NCBI GenBank assembly: GCA_013694645.1
Contig: JACDBZ010000069.1
Span: 1-14,625 of the forward strand
Source: Chloroflexota bacterium
GTDB taxonomy: Bacteria; Chloroflexota; Limnocylindria; QHBO01
Direction of reading: 5' to 3'
Length of the DNA: 14,625 nucleotides
Below the pieces are notes generated by a model. It was not told the DNA's origin, did not search any database, and worked only from the letters and a program-made list of their open reading frames with translations. The translations under genes were made by a program, and so were the position numbers. Position 1 is the stretch's first letter. Each line of letters begins with the position of its first letter. Below, piece by piece: positions 1 to 8,519 of this stretch.

Positions 1-170
1 GCGCGGCCAAGGCCCTCGTGCGAGAGCTGCGCGCGCTCCGGCCCGACGCGGCACAACGCCACGCCGTGCGCCGTATCGCCCGGCGGCGAACGTCGGCTGA
101 GGGCCAGGAGGGCCTGACCGCCTTCCTCGAGAAACGGCGGCCGAGCTGGCGCTCGGGCGACGACGGATAG
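1..170 (+). CDS. liuC: Enoyl-CoA hydratase/isomerase family protein, C-terminal fragment (probable methylglutaconyl-CoA hydratase)
   Basis: This is the 3' end of a gene that enters from outside the window; the reading frame runs from base 3 to the TAG at 168-170 (55 codons). The visible C-terminus is arginine-rich and ends in EGQEGLTAFLEKRRPSW plus a short acidic tail. The EG..G..AFLEKR.P.W pattern is the typical C-terminal end of crotonase-fold enoyl-CoA hydratases. The next genes are a biotin carboxylase subunit and HMG-CoA lyase, which matches the liu (leucine/isovalerate utilisation) layout, so the likely reaction is hydration of 3-methylglutaconyl-CoA to HMG-CoA. Family membership is seen in the sequence; the specific substrate is inferred from context only, because the catalytic glutamates lie outside the window. 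The stop codon doubles as the first three bases of a TAGAAT promoter-like hexamer. Confidence 0.7.
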   Translation, partial: AAKALVRELRALRPDAAQRHAVRRIARRRTSAEGQEGLTAFLEKRRPSWRSGDDG

Positions 171-173
171 AAT
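168..173 (+). promoter_or_regulatory. Putative -10 element (TAGAAT) ahead of the carboxylase gene
   Basis: TAGAAT lies 27 bases before the ATG at 201 and overlaps the TAG stop of the upstream crotonase gene. The same hexamer with the same following G occurs at 2203-2208. No convincing -35 hexamer is seen about 17 bases upstream. If used, the transcript would start near 180 and the carboxylase could be expressed apart from the upstream gene. Confidence 0.35.
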
Positions 174-200
174 GCGCAACAGGTCTGCGACAATCGCGAC

Positions 201-2198
<1,998 letters not shown>

Positions 2199-2202
2199 AG
2201 CG

Positions 2203-2208
2203 TAGAAT
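2203..2208 (+). promoter_or_regulatory. Putative -10 element (TAGAAT) ahead of the toxin-antitoxin pair
   Basis: TAGAAT sits five bases after the carboxylase stop codon and just before a strong Shine-Dalgarno sequence, GGAGG at 2215-2219. It is identical to the hexamer at 168-173, including the following G. A transcript from here would begin at about 2215, which would put the Shine-Dalgarno at the very 5' end of the message. No clear -35 box is seen. Confidence 0.35.
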
Positions 2209-2229
2209 GACGGCGGAGGTATGCATTCG

Positions 2230-2490
2230 GTGAGTCGAAATATGTATCGGGCGGTTGGCGAGCGCGGCCAAGTGACCATTCCCAAGCGCATTCGTGAGCG
2301 CCTCAACATTGGAAAGGGTACGCGCCTGGTCGTTCGCGAGCAGCGGGGTGAGGTGGTGCTCCGCAAGGCCCAAGAGGACGATCCCATCGCTGCCGTCTAC
2401 GGGATGTTCGGCGGGGGGATGACGACGGACGAGTTTCTCGACGAGATTCGAGGGCCGGCAGACCTGCCACCCGTTGATGGACCGACGTGA
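2230..2490 (+). CDS. vapB: AbrB/MazE-type (SpoVT-AbrB fold) antitoxin, VapB-like
   Basis: This 86-residue protein has an N-terminal swapped-hairpin DNA-binding domain (RAVGERGQVTIPKRIRERL followed by NIGKGTRLVV and a short strand), the hallmark of AbrB/MazE/VapB antitoxins. It ends in an acidic segment (DPIAAVYGMFGG..TTDEFLDEIRG) of the kind that wraps around the toxin. I chose the GTG at 2230 because GGAGG at 2215-2219 is ten bases upstream; the ATG at 2221 would leave only one base between Shine-Dalgarno and start, and the ATG at 2242 would leave 22. The stop codon overlaps the start of the toxin gene by four bases (GTGA), the usual coupling in such pairs. The known role of the family is to neutralise the toxin and, with it, repress their own promoter. 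Confidence 0.88.
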   Translation: MSRNMYRAVGERGQVTIPKRIRERLNIGKGTRLVVREQRGEVVLRKAQEDDPIAAVYGMFGGGMTTDEFLDEIRGPADLPPVDGPT

Positions 2491-2903
2491 TCACGGCCGT
2501 CGATACGAGCGTCCTGATCGACATCCTCACCCCCGATCCGCGATTCGGCCCTGCTTCGGCATCGGCCCTCAGCGCCTGCCTGGCGGATGGCGACGTCGTT
2601 GCCTGCGAGGTGGTCTGGGCAGAGTCGGCGGCTCGCTTTCCGAGCGCTGACCAGGTCGGACCCACGTTCCGCCGCGTCGGGCTTCGCTATCTGCCGCTCG
2701 GCGACGAGGCAGCGTCGATGGCTGGGCACGCTTGGGGCATGTATCGGCGAGGAGGTGGACCGCGAGAGCGCATCGCTCCCGACTTTCTCATTGGCGCCCA
2801 CGCCGCCATCCATGCTGATCGGTTGCTCACGCGGGATCGAGGGTTCTATCGACGCTACTTCACCGAGCTCGAGATCGTAGACCCGGCGTCCGTGCATGGC
2901 TGA
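2487..2903 (+). CDS. vapC: VapC-like PIN-domain toxin (ribonuclease)
   Basis: The 138-residue protein fits the length and layout of VapC toxins, metal-dependent RNases of the PIN superfamily. The acidic residues expected at the active site are visible: Asp6 in AVDTSVLID, Glu46 in VVWAES, Asp99 in PDFLIGAHA and Asp117 in LLTRDRGFY. All four are intact, so nothing suggests an inactive toxin. It starts at a GTG that overlaps the antitoxin stop by four bases. Its own last eight bases overlap the start of the HMG-CoA lyase gene, so the pair is built into the leucine degradation operon rather than standing alone. The RNA target cannot be read from the sequence. Confidence 0.87.
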   Translation: MITAVDTSVLIDILTPDPRFGPASASALSACLADGDVVACEVVWAESAARFPSADQVGPTFRRVGLRYLPLGDEAASMAGHAWGMYRRGGGPRERIAPDFLIGAHAAIHADRLLTRDRGFYRRYFTELEIVDPASVHG

Positions 2904-3801
2904 CCGCGATGTCCGCATCTACGAGGTCGGGCCGCGCGATGGCCTCCAGAATGAGACGGCACCGATCTCGACCGATGCGAAGCTGCGCTTCATTCAGCTC
3001 CTGGCCGATGCCGGACTGCGCGAGATCGAGGCCACGAGCTTCGTGTCGCCCACCGCGATTCCGCAACTGGGCGACGCCAATGAGCTGATGGCGCGGCTGG
3101 AGCGCCGACCTGGCGTCCGCTACCCGGTGCTGGTGCCGAACCGGCGCGGCCTCGAGCGCGCGCAAGCCGCCGGCGCTGATGCCCTGTGCGTGTTCACGGC
3201 CGCCTCCGAGCCGTTCACGAAGGCAAACATCAACATGACGATCCCGGAGTCCATCGATGCCGCCGGACCGGTGGTCGAGACGGCCCGCGAGCATGGCTGG
3301 TGGACGCGTGGCTACGTCAGCACCGCCTTCGGCTGCCCGTACCAGGGCGAAGTCGGCGAGGCGGCGGTCGTGGGCGTGGCGCAGCAGCTCATCGAGCTCG
3401 GCGTCGACGAGCTGAGCATCGGCGATACGATCGGCGTTGCAGGCCCCGCGGACGTTCGGCGCGTGGTCGGCGCTCTGACTGGGGCGGGTATCGGCACGGA
3501 TCGCCTGGCCATGCATTTCCACGACACGCGCGGCACCGCCCTCGCCAACGTGACGGCGGCGCTCGACCTGGGGATCCGTTGCTTCGACGCCTCGACCGGC
3601 GGCACGGGCGGCTGTCCATACGCTCCGGGGGCAGCCGGCAACCTCGCCACCGAGGACCTCGTCTACCTGCTCGACCGCGAGGGCCTCTCGCACGGCGTGG
3701 ACCTGGACGCGCTCCTCGTGGCTGCCCGCCATATCAGCGAGACCCTTGGCCGGGCATTGGGGACGAAGGTCGGCCAGGCGGGCGGCTGGCGCGTACCATA
3801 G
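2896..3801 (+). CDS. liuE: Hydroxymethylglutaryl-CoA lyase
   Basis: HMG-CoA lyase cleaves HMG-CoA into acetyl-CoA and acetoacetate, the last step of leucine degradation. The 301-residue TIM-barrel protein opens with YEVGPRDGLQNE, giving the substrate and metal residues Arg14 and Asp15. It carries the metal-binding HFH at 207-209 and the family signature GGTGGCPYAPGAAGN at 235-249, with catalytic Cys240 and metal ligand Asn249. Length and motifs agree with the MvaB/LiuE family rather than homocitrate or isopropylmalate synthases. The ATG at 2896 overlaps the VapC gene by eight bases, so translation is probably coupled. Together with the upstream hydratase and carboxylase it defines the leucine/isovalerate block. 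Confidence 0.95.
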   Translation: MADRDVRIYEVGPRDGLQNETAPISTDAKLRFIQLLADAGLREIEATSFVSPTAIPQLGDANELMARLERRPGVRYPVLVPNRRGLERAQAAGADALCVFTAASEPFTKANINMTIPESIDAAGPVVETAREHGWWTRGYVSTAFGCPYQGEVGEAAVVGVAQQLIELGVDELSIGDTIGVAGPADVRRVVGALTGAGIGTDRLAMHFHDTRGTALANVTAALDLGIRCFDASTGGTGGCPYAPGAAGNLATEDLVYLLDREGLSHGVDLDALLVAARHISETLGRALGTKVGQAGGWRVP

Positions 3802-3808
3802 GCGTCCG

Positions 3809-4795
3809 ATGGACGCCGATGCACCAAACCAGCCCGAGCCGCGCCCGTTGATCCTGGACGTCGACACCGGGATCGACGACATGATCGCCCTGCTCATCGC
3901 CGCCACAAGCCCCGAGGTCAACCTGCGCGGCGTGACGTGTGTTGCCGGCAACGTCGAGATCCATCACGTGGCGCGCAACACCGGCAAGATCCTGCGCATG
4001 GTCGGGCGCGGCGACGTCCCGGTCAGCATCGGCGCCGCGCGTCCCCTCCAGCGGCGCCTGCGGACCGCACCCGACACGCACGGTCCGACCGGCACCGGCT
4101 ACGTCGAGCTGCGCGGCGAGGACCGACAGCTGGGCACCACCGAGTACACCGCGATTCCAGCCAGCCGCTATCTTGGCGCGCACGTCAGCCGCCATCCCGG
4201 CGAGATGTCGGTGGTGGCGCTCGGGCCGCTGACCAACCTGGCATCGGCGATCCAGCAGGGTGTCGACCTGGCCGGCGGTGCCCGCGAGGTCATCTGGATG
4301 GGCGGCACCCTGGAGGAGCGTGGCAACACCACCGAGACCGGCGAGTGGAATGCCTGCGTCGATCCTGAGGCAGTCGAGGCCTGCCTGCGTGCCGGCGCGA
4401 TCCACCGCATCTTCCCGCTCGACGCGACACAGGACATCGTCTTTACCATGGATGATCTGCGCGATCTCCCGGACACGCACCTCGCCGGCATCGTGCGTGA
4501 TGCAGTCCGGTTCTACGTGGGCTTTCACCAGCAGGCCGATGGGATTGACGGCGCGTACCTGCACGACCCGGTCGTCCTGATCGGTTCGCTCCTGCGACCC
4601 GACCTCATCACCGAGACCGTCGAGGAGCGTCTCGCATGCGACACCAGCTCGGATCCCGCCATGGCCGGTAGCCTCTATCGCTCGGAGGCCGATGAACGCC
4701 CTGCGGTCTCTGTCGCGACCGCCATCGACGCCGATGGCATGAAGGCGGAGCTCATCTCACGGCTCGGGCGCGCCGTAGGTGCTCCCCCCAGCTGA
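3809..4795 (+). CDS. Nucleoside hydrolase (inosine/uridine-preferring family)
   Basis: Enzymes of this family hydrolyse the N-glycosidic bond of ribonucleosides to ribose and free base. The calcium-binding signature DVDTGIDD is at residues 17-24 (Asp17, Asp19, Asp23, Asp24), followed by GPLTN, the WMGG and GEWN.CVDPEA segments, and His252-Asp253 (LHDPVV) near the C-terminus, all typical. I place the start at the ATG at 3809 (328 residues), seven bases after the lyase gene; a longer frame from 3746 would add 21 unconserved residues and overlap the lyase. It is followed after 35 bases by an ECF transporter, suggesting it acts on the imported compound. The base preference cannot be predicted from the sequence; related enzymes also act on other ribosides. 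Confidence 0.92.
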   Translation: MDADAPNQPEPRPLILDVDTGIDDMIALLIAATSPEVNLRGVTCVAGNVEIHHVARNTGKILRMVGRGDVPVSIGAARPLQRRLRTAPDTHGPTGTGYVELRGEDRQLGTTEYTAIPASRYLGAHVSRHPGEMSVVALGPLTNLASAIQQGVDLAGGAREVIWMGGTLEERGNTTETGEWNACVDPEAVEACLRAGAIHRIFPLDATQDIVFTMDDLRDLPDTHLAGIVRDAVRFYVGFHQQADGIDGAYLHDPVVLIGSLLRPDLITETVEERLACDTSSDPAMAGSLYRSEADERPAVSVATAIDADGMKAELISRLGRAVGAPPS

Positions 4796-4830
4796 ACATC
4801 GGGCACGCACAAACGAAGGAGGGTCAACCC

Positions 4831-5925
4831 ATGGTCGTCCGCTGGATCGCCGCCCTGGCGGCATTCGTCATCGTGATACTCATCGGCGTCGTCACCGTCG
4901 GGAACTTCGCCACCGGCGTCGACAGCGGCAACTTCTTCGACACGGAGGGCGCCAACTCATTCGCGCTCATCGGCGCCATCGCGCTCGTCGTCGCCTTTGT
5001 CGTGTACGCGGGAGTTGAGTATGCCCAGACAGGCGGATTCAACTCGATCGCGGCCCAATTCGATACCCGCACGATCGTGCTCATGCCCATCGCCGTCGCG
5101 ATCAACATCATCCTGGGCGCCACGGTTGCGAACGCCCTCAAGCTGCCGATCTACCTCGACAGCATCGGCACCATCCTGGTCGGAGCCCTGGCGGGCCCGG
5201 TTGCCGGCGCGCTGACCGGGTTCCTGACCAACGTCCTGTGGACATACGTCGTTCCTCCGCCCTTCCAGAATGGCCCGGCGGCGGCGTTCGGCATCGTCGC
5301 GGTCGTCATCGGCGTGGTGGCCGGACTCGCCGGACGCGCCGGTTGGTTGCGACCGCGTCCGAACCGCCCGATCGGTGAGCTGGCCGTCGGCGGGCTGGTG
5401 GCGCTCGCCATCGTCATCGGCCTCGGTGTCTACGCCTACGCGCGCTTCTACACCGTGGGCTTCGAGTTCTTCAATCCGGAAAGCACCGATCCGCTCTTCG
5501 TCGTCATCGGCTGGCTCATCGGGGCACTGTTCGTCGCCTTCGTCGTCGGCTTCCTGGGGCTGCTCTTCATCCGAAGGGACCTCACCGTCGCCTACGTGAC
5601 GGTGCTCGGCGTCGTCACCGGTCTCATCGCCGCATTGGTCAGTGCCCCGATCAGCGCGAATGTCTTCGGCGGGGTCACCGGCGGCGGAACCGACTTCCTG
5701 GTGGCCGCATTCCGGCAGGGGGGAGCCGACCTGCAGACGGCAACATTCCAGCAGGGTCTGCTCTCAGATCCGGTCGACAAGCTCGTGACCTTCTTCGTGG
5801 TCTACCTGGTCCTGGCCGCGATGGCTCGTCGCACCAAGGCGCGCTTTCCACAGGGCGTGCGGCTGCTCGAAACCGACGGGGCCGAGTCTGCCGATGGGAG
5901 CGACTGGCGGGGAGCGAGCGCCTGA
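4831..5925 (+). CDS. ECF transporter S component (substrate-binding membrane subunit), substrate unknown
   Basis: This 364-residue protein is almost entirely hydrophobic, with about eight predicted membrane segments (near residues 5-23, 44-64, 80-100, 112-136, 150-169, 184-204, 222-247 and 316-332). The stretch LPIYLDSIGTILVGALAG followed by GALTGFLTNVLW is characteristic of ECF S components, as is the glycine-rich FGGVTGGGTDFL near residue 279. It is about twice the length of classical S components such as ThiT or RibU (around 180-200 residues), with extra N-terminal and central segments. A very good Shine-Dalgarno, AAGGAGGG at 4816-4823, is seven bases before the ATG. The stop overlaps the next gene. 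It sits between a nucleoside hydrolase and the energising module, so a nucleoside or nucleobase-like substrate is a reasonable inference. Confidence 0.8.
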   Translation: MVVRWIAALAAFVIVILIGVVTVGNFATGVDSGNFFDTEGANSFALIGAIALVVAFVVYAGVEYAQTGGFNSIAAQFDTRTIVLMPIAVAINIILGATVANALKLPIYLDSIGTILVGALAGPVAGALTGFLTNVLWTYVVPPPFQNGPAAAFGIVAVVIGVVAGLAGRAGWLRPRPNRPIGELAVGGLVALAIVIGLGVYAYARFYTVGFEFFNPESTDPLFVVIGWLIGALFVAFVVGFLGLLFIRRDLTVAYVTVLGVVTGLIAALVSAPISANVFGGVTGGGTDFLVAAFRQGGADLQTATFQQGLLSDPVDKLVTFFVVYLVLAAMARRTKARFPQGVRLLETDGAESADGSDWRGASA

Positions 5926-6731
5926 CCGACTCGTCATCCGGCGTCCGGGGCGTCCCGGAATTCGTCGGTCGCGCCGGCCCGAGCGCCTACCACCGGCTCA
6001 ACCCGCTCACCAAGGCAACGCTGGCGACAGTGACGGCGATTGCGGCCGTGGCGCTCGGTGGCCTTCCCGGGCCGATCATCCTCGTGGCGGCTGCCGTCGT
6101 CCTGCCGGCGATGGCAGCTCGCGTCCTTGGCCGGCTCGTTCGCACCGCACTTCTTCTCGCCCTGCCGATCGCCATCTCCGCCTTCCTCGTCAACCTCTTC
6201 TTCTTCCCGGGCGCGACGCAGGTGCTCTTCCGTATCGGGCCGATCGTGGCGACCGTCGAAGGCTTCGGGTTCGCGCTCGAGATCCTCATCCGCATCCTGG
6301 CCATCAGCGGCGCGGTCACCCTCTTCTACCTGACCACCCGGCCGGGCGACCTGACCCTGGATCTCGAACGGCGCGGCATCAGCCCGCGCGTCGCATTCGT
6401 TACCAACGCATCGGTGCAGACGGTACCGGCCCTGGTCGAGCGCGCGGGACAGATCACCGCGGCCCAGCGCGCGCGGGGCCTCGACACCGAGGGCAACATC
6501 TGGCGGCGCGTGCGGGGCATCGTCCCCATCGTGGGACCCGTCATTCTCGGCTCGATCGCCGAGGTGGAAGAGCGCACGATGGCGCTGGAGGCGCGGGGGT
6601 TCACCCGGCCCGGTCGCCGCACCCTGCTCTGGACGCCGGCCGATTCAGTTCGCCAGTCGATCGGTCGATGGCTCATGCTCGCCGCGTTGGTGGCGCTCAT
6701 CGTCGTGCGCCTCACGGGGGTGCTCGGGTGA
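5922..6731 (+). CDS. ecfT: ECF transporter transmembrane component EcfT, probable CTG start
   Basis: EcfT is the scaffold that links the S component to the two ATPases. The two Ala-Arg-Gly coupling motifs that bind the ATPases are seen at residues 184-186 (QRARGLD) and 224-226 (LEARGF), and there are about five to six hydrophobic segments. The first ATG/GTG/TTG in this frame is the GTG at 6030, but the conserved EcfT N-terminal segment YHRLNPLTK is encoded before it, at 5988-6014. The open frame reaches back to a CTG at 5922 that overlaps the S-component stop as CTGA, with GGAG at 5911-5914 seven bases upstream. I therefore call CTG as the start (269 residues); annotation from 6030 would give 233 residues and lose the motif. 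It overlaps EcfA1 by four bases (GTGA). Confidence 0.85.
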   Translation: MTDSSSGVRGVPEFVGRAGPSAYHRLNPLTKATLATVTAIAAVALGGLPGPIILVAAAVVLPAMAARVLGRLVRTALLLALPIAISAFLVNLFFFPGATQVLFRIGPIVATVEGFGFALEILIRILAISGAVTLFYLTTRPGDLTLDLERRGISPRVAFVTNASVQTVPALVERAGQITAAQRARGLDTEGNIWRRVRGIVPIVGPVILGSIAEVEERTMALEARGFTRPGRRTLLWTPADSVRQSIGRWLMLAALVALIVVRLTGVLG

Positions 6732-7540
6732 TTGCGCTCGCCGGCGTCGGCTACCGCTACGCCGGGGCCGCCGGGCCGGCCCTGCTCGACATCGACCTCG
6801 AGCTTCGCGATGGCGAGGTCGTGGGCCTGGCAGGCGCTTCCGAGGCCGGCAAGACGACCCTCTGCCTGGTGGTCAGCGGACTTGCGCCGCGGACGGTCGG
6901 CGGGCAGATCCGAGGCCAGGTGACGCTCGACGGCGAGGATGTGGATGCCTGGCCGATGCATCGGCTGAGCCAGAGGATCGGCATCGGCTTCCAGAATCCA
7001 TCGACGCAGCTGTCAGGGGTGACCGATACGGTCTTCGAGGAGGTCGCCTTCGGGCCGATGAACCTGGCATTGCCGCGCGTGGAGGTGGTCGCGCGCAGTT
7101 GGGCAGCGCTCGACCTGTTGCGGATCGATGCGCTCGCCGAGCGCGACCCGCGCCGGCTGTCGGGCGGCCAGCAGCAGCTCGTCGCCATGGCGGGTCTGCT
7201 GGCGATGCGTCCGGCGCACCTTGTCCTCGATGAACCTACCGCCCAGCTTGACCCGGCCGGCACGCGAATGGTCGGCGAAGCCATCGAGCGCCTTGCCGCC
7301 GATGGCGCGAGCATCCTGATCGCCGAGCAGAAGACGGACCTGCTCGCCTCGATCTGCTCGCGGTTGCTCGTGCTCGACGGAGGACGAGTGGCACTCAGCG
7401 GTCCTTCGGCGGAGGTCCTGGCGGACCTGGAGCTGAGCAGGCTTGGCGTGGCGGAGCCTTCCGAGGTGAGGTTACGGCGAGCGGCAGACGCGGCCGGAGC
7501 GAATGTCGCACGACTGGCCGGGGCCTTCGCCCGTGACTGA
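6728..7540 (+). CDS. ecfA1: ECF transporter ATPase subunit EcfA1
   Basis: This 270-residue ABC ATPase supplies energy to the ECF complex. Walker A is GASEAGKTT at 36-44, the Q-loop glutamine is Gln89 in GFQNP, the signature LSGGQ is intact at 144-148, and Walker B ends in Asp168-Glu169 (LVLDEPT). The usual switch histidine after the last strand is missing: the sequence reads LIAEQKTD, with Gln201 where His is expected. The start is the GTG at 6728, which overlaps the EcfT stop by four bases. An open frame continues upstream to 5894 but runs antiparallel to nothing useful and is only a shadow of EcfT. It pairs with the following ATPase gene, whose motif losses are complementary. Confidence 0.92.
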   Translation: MIALAGVGYRYAGAAGPALLDIDLELRDGEVVGLAGASEAGKTTLCLVVSGLAPRTVGGQIRGQVTLDGEDVDAWPMHRLSQRIGIGFQNPSTQLSGVTDTVFEEVAFGPMNLALPRVEVVARSWAALDLLRIDALAERDPRRLSGGQQQLVAMAGLLAMRPAHLVLDEPTAQLDPAGTRMVGEAIERLAADGASILIAEQKTDLLASICSRLLVLDGGRVALSGPSAEVLADLELSRLGVAEPSEVRLRRAADAAGANVARLAGAFARD

Positions 7541-8339
7541 GCTCAGGACCGAAGGGCTGGTACATCGCTACGCGGATGGCGGCGTCCGCGCGCTCGACGG
7601 CGTGGATCTCCACGTCGCGGCCGGCGAACGAGTCGCCATCGTCGGCCAGAACGGCAGCGGCAAGACGACATTGGTACGACATCTCAACGGGCTGCTGCGG
7701 CCCACGGAGGGCAGGGTGACCGTGGACGGGACCGATGCGGCCGGCCTCACCATCGCGCAGCTCGCATCGCGGGTGGGACTCGTCTTCCAGGACCCGGATC
7801 GCCAGATCTTTGCCGGTTCGGTCCGTTCCGAGGTCGAGTTCGGCCCGCGGAACCTTGGCCGCGCGGGAGCCGAGCTGCGCGACGCCGTGTCGAGGGCGCT
7901 CGAGGCGACCGGGTTGGCCGGGGAGGAGGCGACGAACCCCTACGACCTCGGCCAATCGCGGCGGAAGCTGCTGGCACTCGCATCGGTCCTGGCGATGCGT
8001 ACTCCGGTCCTCGTGCTCGACGAGCCGACCACGGGGCAGGACGCGCGCGGCCTGGAGCGTGTGCGGACGGTGATCGAGTCCGCGGCGTCCGAGGGCAGGA
8101 CCGTGATCGCCATCAGCCACGATATGCGGTTCGTGGCCGAGAGCTTCGAGCGTGTGATCGTCATGCGCGCCGGGGCGATCATCCTCGACGGCTCAGCCTC
8201 GCACGTGTTCGCGGCCGATGCCTGGGATGCGTTGGCCTCCACCCATCTCGAGCCGCCGCTCGCGGCCGCCATCGGCCAACGGCTGGACCTCGGCTCCACG
8301 CCGACCGATGCTTCCCTGATCCGTGCGCTGGGTCCATGA
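7503..8339 (+). CDS. ecfA2: ECF transporter ATPase subunit EcfA2
   Basis: This is the second ABC ATPase of the ECF module, 278 residues from the ATG at 7503. Walker A is GQNGSGKTT at 48-56, the Q-loop Gln96 lies in FQDPDRQ, Walker B is LVLDEPT with Asp173-Glu174, and the switch histidine His206 is present in ISHDM. The ABC signature is degenerate: where LSGGQ is expected the sequence reads DLGQSRRK at about 148-155. The start at 7503 overlaps EcfA1 by 38 bases with GGAG only three bases before it; a GTG at 7533 would reduce the overlap to eight bases and trim ten unconserved residues, so either is possible. It is the last gene of the long + strand run that begins with the crotonase fragment. 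Confidence 0.92.
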   Translation: MSHDWPGPSPVTELRTEGLVHRYADGGVRALDGVDLHVAAGERVAIVGQNGSGKTTLVRHLNGLLRPTEGRVTVDGTDAAGLTIAQLASRVGLVFQDPDRQIFAGSVRSEVEFGPRNLGRAGAELRDAVSRALEATGLAGEEATNPYDLGQSRRKLLALASVLAMRTPVLVLDEPTTGQDARGLERVRTVIESAASEGRTVIAISHDMRFVAESFERVIVMRAGAIILDGSASHVFAADAWDALASTHLEPPLAAAIGQRLDLGSTPTDASLIRALGP

Positions 8340-8376
8340 AGCTCGCCCTCGGGCGGCGTGCGTGCCTGTGCATCGG

Positions 8377-8499
8377 CGATATTTCGGCCGTTCCCGACTT
8401 TGCAGCTCTTTCGTGCGCGGTTTCACCGATATTTCGATTTCGCCCACGCGTGGGACCGCACGAACGCCCCACTCTTGTCGGCTCAACACCGATATTTCG
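8377..8499. repeat. Three direct copies of CGATATTTCG
   Basis: The 10-mer CGATATTTCG occurs at 8377-8386, 8427-8436 and 8490-8499, with start-to-start distances of 50 and 63 bases. Copies two and three share a longer core, CACCGATATTTCG. In copy three the core forms CCGA-TATT-TCGG, a four-base-pair hairpin with a TATT loop. I did not notice the 10-mer anywhere else in the window. Confidence 0.75.
8443..8454. repeat. Perfect 12-base palindrome CCCACGCGTGGG
   Basis: CCCACGCGTGGG is its own reverse complement and lies between the second and third CGATATTTCG copies. It is nested inside a wider 7-base inverted repeat, TTCGTGC at 8410-8416 against GCACGAA at 8458-8464, so a larger stem enclosing the second repeat copy can form. 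It could be a protein-binding site or an RNA hairpin. Confidence 0.5.
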
Positions 8500-8513
8500 G
8501 CGGGATCCCGCCG
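8498..8513 (-). terminator. Possible hairpin terminator of the orphan gene (16-base palindrome without T-tract)
   Basis: CGGCGGGATCCCGCCG is a perfect palindrome that folds as a six-base-pair GC stem with a GATC loop. It begins six bases after the stop codon of the - strand gene ending at 8520. There is no run of T on either side, so it is not a classical intrinsic terminator; it may be a 3' stem that stabilises the transcript or an atypical terminator. Confidence 0.3.
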
Positions 8514-8519
8514 GAGGCT

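Larger units (their letters stand above)
8340..8519. other. Intergenic region between convergent genes, with repeats and palindromes
   Basis: No convincing gene lies in these 180 bases; short open frames here have poor composition and no family resemblance. The stretch is visibly richer in A+T than the flanking genes and holds three copies of CGATATTTCG plus two perfect palindromes, listed separately. It separates the end of the ECF operon (+) from the end of the orphan gene (-), so any role is more likely in termination, RNA structure or DNA binding than as a promoter for these two genes. Confidence 0.7.

Noticed and set aside
3746..3808. Upstream start for the nucleoside hydrolase
   Set aside because: It would add 21 basic residues with no family match and overlap the lyase gene; the ATG at 3809 places the DVDTGIDD motif at the usual distance from the N-terminus.
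2860..4564. Two long - strand frames opposite HMG-CoA lyase and nucleoside hydrolase
   Set aside because: Both are shadows of strongly supported + strand enzymes.
5894..6727. Open frame that would extend EcfA1 upstream to 548 residues
   Set aside because: Its translation over this stretch is arginine/proline-rich noise in a different frame from EcfT; EcfA1 begins naturally at the GTG at 6728.
8377..8499. CRISPR-like reading of the three repeats
   Set aside because: The repeat is only 10 bases, spacing is irregular, there are three copies and no cas genes are nearby.
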